NCBI GenBank assembly: GCA_963082975.1 | Contig: OY720348.1 | Coordinates: forward strand, 55,455,564 to 55,519,563 | Direction of reading: 5' to 3' | Length of the DNA: 64,000 nucleotides | Source: Labia minor | Lineage: Eukaryota; Arthropoda; Insecta; Dermaptera; Spongiphoridae | Shown: positions 23,278 to 35,780 of the stretch, piece after piece | Layout: every line of letters begins with the position of its first letter | Numbering within the stretch: position 1 is the stretch's first letter | Notes under the pieces: generated by a model | Seen by the model: the letters and a program-made list of their open reading frames with translations, nothing else | The model's database searches: none | Told to the model about the DNA's origin: nothing | Translations under genes and position numbers: made by a program

Positions 23278-24117
23278 ATTTATATATGATTATATTTTGA
23301 GTATATTCGTAAAGATTCCTATATATAGTATTTAATTATTATTTACATTTGTTTTGTTGATAATTTGAAAATTTAAATTTTAAATTACAAATATCTTGGT
23401 TGTAGAAATCATGTCTCGGATCTAATATATATATAATGATTCTATTATATTTTAATTTAAGTACATTAGAGAGAATGGAAATCATTTGTAAATATGGAAA
23501 TAAATCTGTTCCTAAAAAAGGGGAAATAAATAAAATACAAACATGTATCAAAATTTCTTAATGAATAAATAAATAAATAAATAAAATAACCGTACTTCAG
23601 AGAATAAATTTAAGTACAAACTTTTCTATTTATGGTATATGTATTGTCATTATTTCTAATATTTTAGAAAGTCAAGCTTTTTTTTTGTTTTGTTTTTTTT
23701 TAAGAAATATAAATAATTATTATCAAATAAATTGAAATTACTAATATAATAATAATAAATGAGATTTCCATTTTATATTAAATTTATGTTGTTTGTTTTA
23801 ATAGATTAGTATTAATAATTTTATTGAAAATTAACTGTAGATAGTTTAAGATCAAGAAATTAAAAAAAAAAAATAAAAATAAAAATTAAATAAAAATTTC
23901 AAATCGAATTTCTATAACTGTAAAAAATTTAATTTAATTATATCTATAAAAACAATTTATATCTTTAAAACAATATAATATGTAATATATATATATGCAC
24001 TTAAAACTTCTTATTATACTATATTTGAATTCTGGAGTTTATGAAATTTAAAGATAATTAAAAAAATAAAATAAGCAATGCACATATAAAGGACATATAT
24101 CTATATATATATATATA
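23278..24117. other. AT-rich non-coding DNA
   Basis: No recognised feature; ends in a (TA)n tract that forms the Tc1 target. Confidence 0.45.
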
Positions 24118-24296
24118 CACTTGCGTGCAGCTAAATCGACTCAACCCAAAAGCGCGCAAAGTCTTATTTTTTTGAAATGGCTAAGCCAATATTTATAAAA
24201 TATATATATTTTTAAAGCTTATTTATTTAGCTTTACTTTGATATCAACATCAAGCAAATTAGTTGATTACTTTTTAAATTTCTTGATCTGAATGAC
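24118..24296 (+). repeat. Tc1 left terminal inverted repeat
   Basis: About 179 bp, pairing with 25578-25760 inverted. The outer 32 bases are identical in both arms. This is longer than the usual 30-50 bp of many Tc1 elements and is closer to the IR/DR type. Confidence 0.9.
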
Positions 24297-24394
24297 AATG
24301 AAAGTGAAAAACGATGTTAAGGAAAGGAAAAGTAGGAATGTTAAAAATTTAAATAAAACAATAATTTTAATCATAATAAAGAAAATTTATTTTC

Positions 24395-25424
24395 TTAATA
24401 ATTGGTGTTCCCCCCTCTAGCTTTAATGACAGCCCTCATGCGATCCCGCATCGACCTTATAAGATTTTTTATAAAATCTTGGGGGATGTTCTCCCATTCT
24501 TCTAACAAAGCTCTTTGGAGCTCAACAATGGTCGAAGGTGCGGGATTTCTTGATCGTACCCCTTGTTTGAGGTGGTCCCACATATGCTCTTTTGGATTCA
24601 TGACCGGGGTGACCGCTGGCCACTCCATGGTCTCGATACCAACTTCAGTCAAGTATTGCCGAGTGGACACCGCAGTGTGGCTCCTGGCATTATCATGCAT
24701 CAATAAAAAATTTTCGCCAATGAATCCGGCGTAGGGAAGAACATGATGCACGAGAATGTCCGCAATATATCGGTCAGCTGTTAGACCCCCTCCACGGCCT
24801 CCGCCAGGCACAAAAACAATGTCTGTTTTTCCGTCCAAGGAAATGCCACCCCAAATCATGCAAGAACCACCACCATAAGAGACTGTTTCAGAGAAACAGC
24901 ATTGGGAAAATCGCTCACCCGGACGCCTGTACACTCGACTTCTCCTATCACTATCATAAAGGCACACTCTACACTCATCAGTGAATAGAACTGCCCTCCA
25001 TTGGTCGATACTCCAATTGAGAGGCTCTCGAGCAAATTGAAGTCTAGATACAGGGTGGGTTGTGGTTAATTTCGGGCCAGTGGCAGGTCTTTTGCAAGTG
25101 AGGTTTGCTTCCTTCAAGCGTCTTCTCACTGTCCACTGACTGACAGCCACACCTCGAACTTCTCTCAGCTGCTGCTGAAGACTTACGACAGTGAGATGGC
25201 GATTTCGGAGAGACGTCGTAACGATAAAACGGTCATCCCTCGCAGACGTTGACCGACGGCAGCGGGTATTTGGTCTCCGAGTAAAGCCACCAGTTTGCTA
25301 AAACCTCCTGTAGATCCTTGAGACAGCACTGACTTAAGTTCAACAGTCGAGCGACTTCTCTTTGGCAATGACCCTGTTTTATCAAAACAACAACTTGAGA
25401 GGCAACCTCTGGATTTGTATCCAT
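24395..25424 (-). pseudogene. Tc1-like DD34E transposase, two coding breaks
   Basis: The N-terminus starts at the ATG at 25424 (MDTNPEVASQVVVLIKQGHC, then QREVARLLNLSQ, a paired-type helix-turn-helix). The frame shifts near 25340. The second frame (IYRRF, then QTGGFTRRPNTR and DRFIVTTSLRNRHLTV) carries a TAG at about 25298. From about 25290 the protein is open to 24395. The catalytic triad is present: D in LFTDECR, D in MHDNARSH, E in NPKEHMWD, with 34 residues between the last two. Total length is about 340 residues, normal for the family. The enzyme would cut and paste the element at TA sites. Two breaks should inactivate it unless they are sequence errors. Confidence 0.93.
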
Positions 25425-25577
25425 GATTTTCTGATAAAAATGGTTGTCAATTTGTGTAAATTTAATCCAAAAAACATATGAAATGCGATTAATAAGAATA
25501 ATTGGTTGTATGGAATTTTATAAGGCAATTGAAAATAAGCATTAGAGGCAGCTAGGAACAACATTTTTTCCAGTTCA

Positions 25578-25760
25578 GTCATTCAGATCAAATAATTTAA
25601 AAAGTAATCAACCAATTTACTTGATATTGATATCAATGTAAAGCTAAATAAACAAGCTTGAAAAATATATATATTTTATAAATATCGGCTTAGCCATTTC
25701 AAAAAAATAAGACTTTGTATTCGCGCTTTTGGGTTGAGTCGATTTAGCTGCACGCAAGTG
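25578..25760 (-). repeat. Tc1 right terminal inverted repeat
   Basis: About 183 bp, partner of 24118-24296. The extra bases are an ATA-containing insertion after GCGCG in the outer part. Confidence 0.9.
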
Positions 25761-25792
25761 TATATAAAGAAATTAGTAATTTGATAAGAAAT

Positions 25793-26052
25793 ATCTCAGA
25801 CTTTTGTACCTACTGCAATAATAAATGATTGATCCTATGAAAGTAAAGCGCCTATCAAATCGATTTTAAAGGAGTTTTATGATCAATACATCCTCTTAAC
25901 CTTAATCTTGATTTTCTTAATCGGCGACGCTACCAAAATTTAGATCACCTAAGCTGGGTGGACATTGTTTTCATAAATCACAGCTAAAGAGAAATTCGAT
26001 TACCGGGCTTGGGATTATAATCTCAGAACTTCGAGATTGTGAGTTAAGCTTG
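25793..26052 (-). mobile_element. SINE-like family E copy
   Basis: On the plus strand it shows CAGACTTTTGTACC, TTGATTTTCTTAATCGGCGA, CACCTAAGCTGGGTGGAC and a tRNA-like end near 25998-26045. It lies 30 bp from the Tc1 end. More diverged than the 18.66-kb copy. Confidence 0.55.
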
Positions 26053-26171
26053 TTACTGTATAGTGTGAATTAATTTAATAATAAATATATTTAAATCATT
26101 TATGTTAAATGTATGTTGTTTATTTTTATAAATTATTGTTTATTATTGTATTTCAAGCCATAATTAATTAA

Positions 26172-26290
26172 CTGTATTAAATTAATCAGTACATCCTCTT
26201 AGTCTTTGTCTTGATTTTTTTAATCGGTGACGCTACATTTTATATAAAGAAGCTACCAAAATTTAGATCACCTAAGCTGGGTGGACATTA
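26172..26290 (-). mobile_element. Partial second family E copy
   Basis: Repeats part of 25880-25970 (TACATCCTCTTAGTCTTTGT, then ACCAAAATTTAGATCACCTA and AGCTGGGTGGACATT) with a small insertion. It is probably a local duplication of the neighbouring copy. Confidence 0.55.
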
Positions 26291-26308
26291 ATAATCAATT
26301 TTTATACA

Positions 26309-26347
<39 letters not shown>

Positions 26348-27778
26348 TAGGACTAAAAATAAATTAGTTTGCTTAATATGATATTTAATTATTATGTAGA
26401 GTCAACTTGGATAATCCTATCTCTTTTCCCCTTTCATTTCCGCAGATAATAAAGGGTTGACAATTACTATATGTTTTTTTATTAATGCTTGTTAACGAAT
26501 TCCATACGAGCTAAAATGATATGATACAAGAGCATCAGATGACTTTCAATTAAACGTTGAAAAATCACCCACCCACACACACACACACACACAAAATACA
26601 ACGTATTAATATAAATAATTTAAAATTGTCTAAATTCATAAAATAACAAAAATTAACATTATTCATTTTATAGTTGAATTTTTCGAAAGTTTTTACATTT
26701 AAATTTTTTTTTTACTTTCCTATTTTTTTAAAAAAATTAACACCAATTATTTTAAGTTTGTTTTTGTTTAATTTGTTTTTTTTTTTTTTTTTTTGGTAAA
26801 AATAAAAAAACTGCATTTGTACAATTTAACAAAAGTTTTTGATTGAACAAACATGATTCCACTTCATAGTAAAGATAAGAAAATTATTGATGCCATCAGT
26901 TATCAGTGCAATCGTGTTATGAATGGTAATAGAAACTAAAATGTTCTTATCTTATCAGTTTTGTCTTCTACGAGTAGGTAAATGTCAATTGTTTAAGTCT
27001 AAGTGAACAAACTCTATTTAGTTAGAGGAATGACATTTAAATTTACCTGAAAATGTTATTAATATTACTAATATTAAGTTTTAATAAAAATAATTTATTT
27101 AAATAAGTGTAAGGGCTACTAAATTAAGCACGGGACTAACCGACTAATCTCGTTTCCCCACTCGAGGTATACCCACCTAACGACCATAAGTGCTCAAAAA
27201 TACAGACATACATTTCCCAATGATTAATCACTAAAAATATTGTTTATATTTGATTGATCTTGGGATAAATCCAGTATAACAGCCAAATCGTTCGAATTAA
27301 AAATCGAATTAATTTAATCATTACTTTTTAATAAATAAAATATAAAGTAAATTAATTTGTATTCGGGATTAGCGTTTTCAATTGAATGATTATGAATAGT
27401 AATTATGAAGTGAATCTTGATGCAACTTATCAGGTAGTTAAGGGAAAGTTTCGATTATAAACAACTTGAACATAGAGTTAGAAGGTCTGTGGAAGGAAAT
27501 AAGAACTTTGTGAAAGCTCTTTGTGAGTTCATGTCTCACACTAATCAGATTTTGCAGTTAAGAAAAATTTAATATTGATTTAAAATTAAATAGCTTAAAA
27601 AATTTAATAGTTTATTTAAATATTAATGTGGATATATTTAAAAACTTTTTATTTAATTTTATGTTAATTAATTTAATTATTATTTTTTAACACAAAGTGT
27701 GAAGCTTTTATCCATTATCAAATAGTTTAGTTTGAAAGAATGAGAAAAAACTAGGAAAGTGTTTCTTTAAACCGAATT
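26291..27778. other. AT-rich non-coding DNA
   Basis: (TA)n at about 26312-26346, (CA)n at about 26575-26594 and long T runs near 26777. A less AT-rich patch at 27125-27215 has no recognisable content. Confidence 0.4.
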
Positions 27779-27912
27779 GGGAAATGTATTGTAGGTGGTC
27801 CAAGGCCCGGTAGACTGACAAGATAAAAGTAGATATGAAGGAATTTGGAGAAGTCAAGAATTGGATGGAGGTGGTCCAAGGAACTCGAAATTCAGTGGCG
27901 CAGCAGAATAAT
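27779..27912 (+). mobile_element. LINE 3' tail fragment
   Basis: Sequence such as GGTGGTCCAAGGCCCGGTAG and GAAGTCAAGAATTGGATGGA parallels the end of the LINE at 15640-15770 (RPRTRW then GEVRNWMVVAQ), with an internal deletion after the Q codon. Confidence 0.65.
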
Positions 27913-29809
27913 AATTAAATTTAAATAATCTGCCAAAATATATTCCCTTCCATGTTATATATAAGTTAATTGTTTATATGATCATAATTTAAACTGGATA
28001 AATTAAAATTGAAAAAAGCTGATTAATATTTTGACAAAATCAAATATACATATATTTTGAGTTACTTTTGACACAGGTTATCAGAGAGTGGAGCTGGTTA
28101 GGGATCCTGTTTCTTAAATATTAGCCTAAATTACAAATAACAGGGTTTTCCAAATATATAAATTATTAAATAGAATATTTATTTAAAAAAAAATAATAAT
28201 AATTTGTTTTATCTATTTCTTGGATTTTTTGCTTTCAGTATAAATGAATGAATGATTTTGTTAATTTCTTTTGAATCAACTGAAAGCAAAAACAATTCTT
28301 ATATAACCAACATGGGATGGTAAAATAGCCAATTAAAATCGCGTGTCCTTGTCCAGGACCGCTGCGCAGATTTAAAAGTTAAACAGCTGATTGAGATTCA
28401 TTTGCTATGTTACCGAAGCCCGGTTCCGCTTGTCAAATGGATAACTTGAACGATGACATCATAATCACCTTATATTTGTAAACAAATATATATATATATA
28501 TATATATCAATATTCGCCCCCTTAAAAACTTATTATATGTTTTGAAATTAATGCCCAATAATTATTTAAATTAGTATGAAGGAGATAATTTTTATATTCG
28601 TTTATTTTAGTTGTATTCTTTGCATGGATTGATTAATAAATTTAATATATTTATTGATACTACATAAATATGTTATTTATATAATTTTTTATATAAAAAA
28701 AAAATTTGATAAAAATCACTAAAAAAAAAAAATAAATTTTTGAAATTTTCAATATTATTCATTAAAAATAAAATAATAAATTTCTTTCTTTCTGAGTAAA
28801 TTACTATATTATCTGTAGAGCATAGAACGGATAAATAATATCTAAGATGATAAGCAAAATTTAATGCATATTATATATATAAATTACTTTAAAATTATTA
28901 TGTTTTTTTTGTTTTTTTTTTTGTTTTTATTTTTTAAGCGAATTTTTGATAACCTTCATTTCTACTTATTTTTATAGTCAGAATGATATCACATAAAATA
29001 GAAATGTAAATAAAAGTAATAATAATAAATAATAAAGATAAATAATATTCTAATAAAAATTATATGATAATTTATATATGGAATTTAAATATTCATCATT
29101 TTTTTTTTTTTTTACATAAATTAAATATATATATTTTATTTATTATAAACGAACAAATTTTGTCTTATAAGAAAAAGAAATTTAAATTTAAGTGAATTTA
29201 ATTAATTTTGAATGATTTTAATGAACTAATCAAATATTCTTATCAATGGATATGTCCAAATGAATGATTGAATTCATTCATCTGATTGGATGATATTTTG
29301 GTGTGACATTCGGACTCATTTTCTCTGTCACTCCCTCGAGATCGACTTGTCAACTCCGTTTTTGCACTTGTGCCTTTTTAATTGACCTGTCTATCCTATT
29401 TAAAACAAAGTTTTAACTCGTTATGAGAATTTTTATTTATTCTTCAAACAATCACCTTCATGTTTTAATTATCAAACATACTAATCGGTGTCGGTGTCTG
29501 CATGTCGCATAGGACGTCATCAGTCTGAAGATAGCAAAGTTGAAATATTCAAATTCAAATATTATATTTGATTTATTATTAATTTAATATTAATTTAAAA
29601 ATCAATTTAATTCTAAATTATTATTTAATTTTCAAAACAAATTGATAATTATATATTTAAGTATTTAGTTATTTATTCTTTAATAAGTAAAATATATATA
29701 AACTAGAAGCCAGTCAAGATGGGTTTAATTTAATATTGAAATTTTGTTGTGTAAAGAATCAATTGTACTACTACTGATTGTACTAATAAATACACAAATT
29801 CGAAATTTG
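27913..29809. other. AT-rich non-coding DNA with two less AT-rich patches
   Basis: 28330-28475 (around GTCCAGGACCGCTGCGCAGA) and 29315-29400 (around CACTCCCTCGAGATCGACTT) are distinctly less AT-rich than their surroundings. Either could be an untranslated exon or promoter region, for example of the minus-strand CDC14 gene. I see no direct signal that proves this. Confidence 0.35.
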
Positions 29810-29881
29810 AAGCTGGGTCTTTTAGTTTTTGTTTGACATCCATTAATAGCAGGTCACGGACTTATTGACCTGCCCACGTAT
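29810..29881 (+). mobile_element. Mariner deletion derivative, 3' end
   Basis: GGGTCTTTTAGTTTTTGTTT, GACATCCATTAATAGCAG is joined directly to GTCACGGACTTATTGACCTG and CCCACGTA. The two parts are about 335 bp apart in the related copy at 31.3-31.7 kb, so the coding remnant has been deleted here. Confidence 0.75.
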
Positions 29882-30244
29882 TTTCTCCATCTTTTTATTT
29901 TCACTTTAATCTTCCTATTCCGGCTAATTCTTTTTTCTATGTCTTTAGCTAGGCAAATTTTATTCCAAACTTTTTTCCTTATCAATAATCTCAGATTATA
30001 CAACTTCAATTTTTTTAATCAATATAAAAACTGTCATATTCATGAGAAGTTTTTCCTTAATATTCCCAGTACTCATAAAATAAAAATAAAATATTTCATT
30101 ATATTTATTTTTTTTTTTTTACCTCTTTACCTTTTTTTTTCTTGCAATATATAAATAATAAATTAAAAAAAAAATCAAATCAATCAATGAGAAGAGAGTA
30201 TTTCCGATTAGATTATCAAATATTAATATAAAATATAAAAGTGG

Positions 30245-30279
<35 letters not shown>

Positions 30280-31239
30280 TCTATGTTTGTCAAGGGTCCT
30301 TTAAAATCCTCTCAATGAATATACGAAAAACATTCAACTATGATTCCGTTTCATTCTTTTATTAATATATATATAATTATATTTATTTATTTTAAAATAT
30401 TTATAAATTCAAGGGGAAAAAATATTATATGATAATATAGTCAAAAAAATTAAATCAAAGAGAAATTTTTTATAAATTATTAGGTACTTACTTCAAATAT
30501 ATATATTAGAGCAAATTTATGTGAAAACCAGGGTTATAATCAGTGGTGTATTGGGAGGGGAATGACGTTCCCTTATATATATACCTTTTTTCAGAACCGG
30601 AACGCGTCAAGTACTTTTTCATCACCCGACAACTCCCACTTAAATCTACTGTTAGAATTTCTTTTTTGTATTCGTTAATATTTTGTATAGTAAGAATAAG
30701 AATAAATAAAAACTTATATGGAAAAAAATAGATTGCTGGAAATAGGACTTTTTTTTGCTCCCACTACGCGTTCCTTTACTTCTTATTTTATTAATAGATC
30801 ACTGGTTAAAATGTATTGTAGAGGATATTATGACATCATTAATTGATATAGATGAGTATTAAAACAATTGATGTAAATTTTAAATGCATCTCGGGCATAA
30901 CGAGATGATAGATTCATGCATTTATTCAAGTGAAAGTTGATTGGAGTAAAAAAAAAAACAAAACAAACAATAATGATTATAGTATCGTTTTTGTTCCGAA
31001 AACTTTCAGAATTAATAAAAAGTAATTAATACTTCTCTAATGACAAGAAAAAATTATAATTTTTGCCTTTTATTTTTGTTTATTCAGCATATAAATTTAA
31101 TAAAAAATATCCCAGCACGTATACATCAAAAAAAAGAAAGATTTTCTGATTATTTTATAAATAAAATAAAATAATATTATAAGAGTAACTGTAGATATCC
31201 AAAAAAAATGTTAGCTAGGCTTGCACATACTACTTGAGG
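29882..31239. other. AT-rich non-coding DNA
   Basis: (TA)n near 30245-30271 and a T-rich block near 30106-30141. No gene recognised. Confidence 0.4.
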
Positions 31240-31683
31240 TTAGACTTGTGTCGTACCCATAATGACTCCTGTCGAAATTTGAACCAGCTGAGTCTTTTAG
31301 TTTTTCTTTGACATCCATTAATAGCAGACTACCTCGAGATTTAAGAAGAAAATGAAATAAATTGATGAAAATCCATGAATTGGGATACGAATTGCACCCT
31401 CATCCGTCTTATTCTTCGGGTTTAGCCCCGAGTGACTATTTCTTATTTCCAAACCCGAAGAAATGGCTTGGCGGGAAAAGATTTGACTCCAACGATGAAA
31501 TCATCTCACTATTTTGATATTATTGACAAATCTTAATTTTTTTTTGGAAGGGATAAAAAAATTGGAGAAACGTTGGACGAATTGTATAGAGCTCAAATGA
31601 GACTACGTTGAAAAATAAAATAATTTTTTATCCAAAAACCTGCGTTTCATTCAAAAAGTCACGGACTTATTGACCTGCCCTCG
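31240..31683 (+). mobile_element. 5'-truncated mariner with 3' terminal repeat
   Basis: Upstream piece TCTTTTAGTTTTTCTTTGAC is followed by a transposase remnant and the 3' end GTCACGGACTTATTGACCTG, CCCTCGTA at 31683. The other end is missing. It belongs to the same family as 29810-29881 and the 5' end fragments at 35553 and 38074. Confidence 0.82.
31365..31515 (+). pseudogene. mariner transposase C-terminal remnant
   Basis: Reads MKIHELGYELHPHPSYSSGL, then APSDYFLFPNPKKWLGGKRF and DSNDEIIS, the third catalytic-aspartate region of a mariner DD34D transposase. It becomes disrupted after this point by stops. The first two thirds of the protein are absent. The surviving stretch is enough to place the family but not to act. 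Confidence 0.85.
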
Positions 31684-32202
31684 TACATATATATATATAT
31701 ATTTGGTATCAACAATTTATATAATTGAAACATATTACTATCCCTATTATTACTCTAATATTTAACACACATTTAACAAAAACATATAGATTGATTATTG
31801 AATTTTGATTTTAAAATAAATCAGTATAAAATTAATATTCCCATTGGAAATCAACAAGTATAGAATATAATTTTTCGCTTATTAAATTTGGTAATGAAAA
31901 AAAAAATATTTTATACCAAGAATAGCTGATAATGACATTCATTTAATCTTCAAATAGCATTTGATTGATGTTATATTGTTATATTAATTGCGCCTCTATT
32001 TGTACTCTACTCCTCACCCTTTCATATTTTGTAAATATATGCAATCAATTAACATAGTATAATGTTTCAAACATTTAAATTTACATATTTCTATCATCAA
32101 GGTTTTTCATTAAAGACAATATTCTGTCTGGATATATTATATTAGATTATTTTATTTTAAACTTTATTGGATGATATATATATATATATATCATTAGGTT
32201 AT

Positions 32203-32240
<38 letters not shown>

Positions 32241-32464
32241 CCTAATGATGTGTAATGGATAAAAATTGGGATAATTTTCTATTCGTTATTCATTATTTTG
32301 GTATAAAATATATTCATAAATCATTCTTCATCATAAAAAGTAATACAAATTAGAATTTCTGACTTCCTTGATTGATGTGTTTTTTCTGTCGTTTATTTGA
32401 TCTTACTAACATATATTTTATTTATTTATTTTTATGAATGAGTCATTAGACCAAGATTGCCTCG
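31684..32464. other. AT-rich non-coding DNA
   Basis: Contains two long (TA)n tracts (about 32175-32191 and 32205-32239) flanked by ATCATTAGGTTAT and its inverse, forming a TA-rich hairpin. Confidence 0.45.
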
Positions 32465-33590
32465 TCTGAGATGTCGAGATTTTGATGTTTTTATACGTTT
32501 TGAAGGTCCCTGACTCGTTCTCTCTCTCGCTGTGTGTGTGTGCTTGAGCTAGAATAATGAAATTTGGTACACGGGCTTTATTCAAAATTTGTAGTTTTCT
32601 ATCAACTTTTGAGAAATGTAGCTCATTCGGAAGAGGACCATTACCTACCATGTTTTCATTTTTTTTCCTCTAAACTGACCGTAAAAATAAAGATATATGT
32701 TTGATTGTTTTTCACATGATTAATAAGTTGTCCTGTGGCCAGGTCCGAACCGACCGACGGTTTGAAGTAAATTAATTAGCAGCTACAGAAACAATTTCAA
32801 AAAATTTTAATATATCTATTAATAATAAAAAACAGATATGGATACATAAATAATAAATATAAACATTTTTAATTTTATTTTATTTATAATATATATGCAA
32901 GACCAGGCTGTGACGTCATGAATGTCTGGATGACGTCATATAATTTTAAATCAAGAAAAAACTAATAAATATGATTTTCCCGAGGGTAAAACCAATACAA
33001 AGTGCATGATTCGTGGTGTTTATAAAAAAATCTCCTCATGTGAAATTTGGTGTGAAAATAACCCTTCCATTCCTATCGTCGATCGCTAATACTACCACTT
33101 CCGGTTTTCGGATTTGCACCAAAAGTTTATCAATTCATCCCACTGATGCATTAAGTAAATATACCAAATTTCATCAAAATCGGTTGAGCCGTTCAGGCTG
33201 TACACATCTATATGGACGGACAGACGGACGGACAGACATCATGCTAAAAATACTTTTTTCTGTTAAGAAAATGCATGATTCGTGGAGATATGTAAAAATC
33301 TCCACATGTGAAATTTGGTGTGAAAACAATACCTCCCTTACTATCGTCGGTCGGTAAAAATTGTATAAAACTGCTATATATAGAATTTCAGCTGGATTGA
33401 ATCGCTGAAAGTACCGGAATTAATTTTTTAAATCGACTACAAATCACGCGCCATCAGAGCCAAACACGCGTTGATTTATAAAATATTATTTATTAATTTT
33501 AATTTATAATTAAATTTAATTTAAATATATAATATATGTTATTCAATCCAATTCAAATTGCGAGATAGTCGAGTGGAGACACTCCAGCTT
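32465..33590 (+). mobile_element. Family B copy split by a family A insertion
   Basis: 5' part 32465-32724 lacks the first bases of family B. The 3' part 33356-33590 ends with the intact hairpin GAGTGGAGACACTCCAGCTT. The break falls inside the block CACATGATTAAAAATTGTAT that is continuous in other copies. A (TG)n tract is near 32533-32541. Confidence 0.92.
32725..33355 (-). mobile_element. Family A inserted in family B
   Basis: The minus-strand 5' end ACCGACCGACGATAGTAAGG lies at 33355 and the 3' hairpin plus CAACTT at 32725. Comparison with uninterrupted family B copies shows that the insertion adds the element plus two or three extra bases (TA or TTA). A short target duplication or a T-run target are both possible. 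Confidence 0.93.
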
Positions 33591-34463
33591 ATGTGTTTTA
33601 AATTTAAAGATATTCTTAAAAACCATTATCAATTTTATTTAAATTTTACCAAACAAAAAATAAATCGATTTATTTCTATATAAATTGATATTCAATTGAA
33701 CGGGAGTAGTTCTCGTATAGTAGTTGTGTAGGGAGGGTGGACTGAATAGTAGTTCTCTCATTGGGCGCCTGTTGTAATAGGCAATAGTAGGGTGATGTCT
33801 GGATTCGCAGATGATATATTAGATTGTGTTAGAATGTGTTAATTAATGTTATAGGAATGTTTGGGGTTGACCCACATTTCCAACCATTACTAAGAGGCAT
33901 CCGAAAAGCTATACTGTGACTGGAAACAGGAATGAGAGGGGATATGATCAACTATTGTCTGTCACCCCTCGCGGTTCAATGTACGGACTCAGGGATTTGC
34001 AAATTAAAATAATAAATATTATATATATATATAAGATACAATAATAATACCCGACAAATAAATAATTTTTGTTTTTAAATTTACTAGAAAAATGAAAATT
34101 TAATATGATTTCAAATTTATAAACGTTCATAATGTAGTAAAATTGAATGACAAGACATAAGGTTAATAAACAGTTAAAAATTAGTTATAATATAAATAAT
34201 AAACATTTTAAAAGATTTAATAAAATATATAAACACTTAATTGAAATAACTTATAATAATGAAGAAGTAAATGCAAAGACATTATAATATAAATAAATTA
34301 GGAGCATTATATAAAGAAAGAGGAGCTTTTTGCATAGTGTAGTCATTCAGAGCAATATCACCGGACTAAAACTATGAAGGAGGCAAAACATGGTCTTTCA
34401 GAATGTAAGATTTTAAATTTGAAAATATAAATGAATGAAATCAAAATTAAAAAAAAAAAAAAA
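33591..34463. other. Mixed AT-rich DNA, unclassified patch
   Basis: 33700-33990 is less AT-rich, but every frame is interrupted and no family is recognised. The rest is AT-rich. Confidence 0.35.
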
Positions 34464-34505
34464 ATGAGCTGTGGTCAGGCACAGAACCGACCGACAATTT
34501 GAAAT
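34464..34505 (-). mobile_element. Family A2 3' end, cut by family A
   Basis: On the minus strand: GTCGGTCGGTTCTGTGCCTG and ACCACAGCTCAT, with hairpin stem CTGTG/CACAG. It is the 3' end of an A2 copy whose interior resumes at 35181 after the inserted family A element. Confidence 0.7.
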
Positions 34506-35180
34506 AAGTTGACCTGTGGCCAGGTCCGAACCGACCGACGGTTTGAAATAAATTAATTTCCAGCTACAGAAACAATTTCAAATAATTTTAATATATCTAT
34601 TAATGTAATAAAAAACAGATATGGATACATAAATAATAAATATAAACATTTTTAATTTTATTTTATTTATTATATATATATGCAAGACCAGGCTGTGACG
34701 TCATGAATGACTGGATGACGTCATATAATTTTAAATCAAGAAAAAAACTAATAAATATGATTTTCCCGAGGATAAAACCAATACAAAGTGCATGATTCGT
34801 GGTGATATATAAAAAAATCTCCTTTGGTGTGAAAATAACCCTTTCCTTCCTATCGTCGATCGCTAATACTACCACTTCCGGTTTCCGGAATTGCACCAAA
34901 AGTTGATCAATTCATCCCACTGATGCATTAAGTAAATCTACCAAATTTCATCAAAATCGGTTGAGCCGTTCAGGCTGTACACATCTATACGGACGGACAG
35001 ACGGACGGACAGACGGACGGACAGACGGACGGACAGACGGACGGACAGACGGACGGACAGACATCATGCTAAAAATACTTTTTTCTGTTTAGAAAATGCA
35101 TGATTCGTGGAGATATGTAAAAATCTCCACATGTGAAATTTGGTGTGAAAACAATACCTCCCTTACTATCGTCGGTCGGT
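34506..35180 (-). mobile_element. Family A with an expanded GACG/GACA array
   Basis: Full-length copy with a perfect 3' hairpin (ACCTG-GCCA-CAGGT then CAACTT). The central array at about 34991-35061 consists of roughly nine alternating GACGGACG/GACA units, the longest in the window. Confidence 0.93.
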
Positions 35181-35440
35181 AAAAACTTGAATTCAAATGA
35201 CAAGATTATATTATATTGGTTTTTATTTTTAGTTTAATTACTCAATTATTAATTAATACTATATTTTTTTGTGAAAAATTTCTGAAAATGAATATAAAAT
35301 TAACACTTTGTAAACTACCACTTCCGGTATCCGAATATACACCAAAAGTTGATGAATTCATGCTACTGATGCATTAAGTAAAAATACTAAATTTATTCAA
35401 AATCCGTTGAATCGTTCGAGCTGTACACGTCTATACGAAC
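35181..35440 (-). mobile_element. Family A2 interior (also at 37702-37961)
   Basis: Matches 5800-6040 of the A2 copy at 5.7-6.2 kb: CTTGAATTCAAATGACAAGA, TTTAGTTTAATTACTCAATT and AATGAATATAAAATTAACAC. The 5' end of this A2 copy is cut off by the mariner fragment that follows. Confidence 0.75.
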
Positions 35441-35444
35441 ACAC

Positions 35445-35553
35445 AGTGAAGCATTCAGTTAATATAAGTTGCCTGCTGACAGGAGTAGAGTTGCCATTTC
35501 ATTTAAGAGACTGGAAATTCAAAAAATCACGAACATATTGACCTGCCCTCGTA
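35445..35553 (-). mobile_element. Mariner 5' end fragment (also at 37966-38074)
   Basis: Minus strand starts TACGAGGGCAGGTCAATATG, the terminal repeat of the mariner family seen at 31.68 kb, followed by 5' leader-like sequence with CAGGCAACTTATATTAACTG. No transposase remains. The second copy results from the tandem duplication. Confidence 0.75.
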
Positions 35554-35780
35554 ATTTCCTAATAATTTTGATCGTTAGATTTGATTCTAGACGTTTTCGT
35601 GCCATTTTCAATGAAAGTTTATTTAAGAGTAATTTTTTGGGGATTCCATGTTTTAGATGATCATTATATATATATATATATATATATATTAATAAAAATA
35701 ATAAAAAATAAAAATAGAAATAAAAATAAATAAATTTCCTTGTGGGTCAGTGGTAGGTAGTAGAATAGACCCATCCTATC

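Larger units (their letters stand above)
24118..25760 (-). mobile_element. Tc1-like transposon, structurally complete
   Basis: The 1643-bp element is flanked on both sides by TA (24116-24117 and 25761-25762), the Tc1/mariner target duplication. Its ends CACTTGCGTGCAGCTAAATC are exact inverted repeats. The terminal inverted repeats are long, 24118-24296 and 25578-25760, and differ by a few substitutions and one short indel. A single minus-strand transposase gene fills the interior. The intact ends and long open frame point to a fairly recent insertion that has since lost coding capacity. Confidence 0.95.

Noticed and set aside
33800-33850. FADD-like translation (GFADDILD) suggesting a second reverse transcriptase
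   Set aside because: The frame is interrupted on both sides and no other reverse-transcriptase motif is nearby.
34991-35061. CRISPR-like array
   Set aside because: It is a tetranucleotide GACG/GACA array inside family A without distinct spacers; the genome is eukaryotic.
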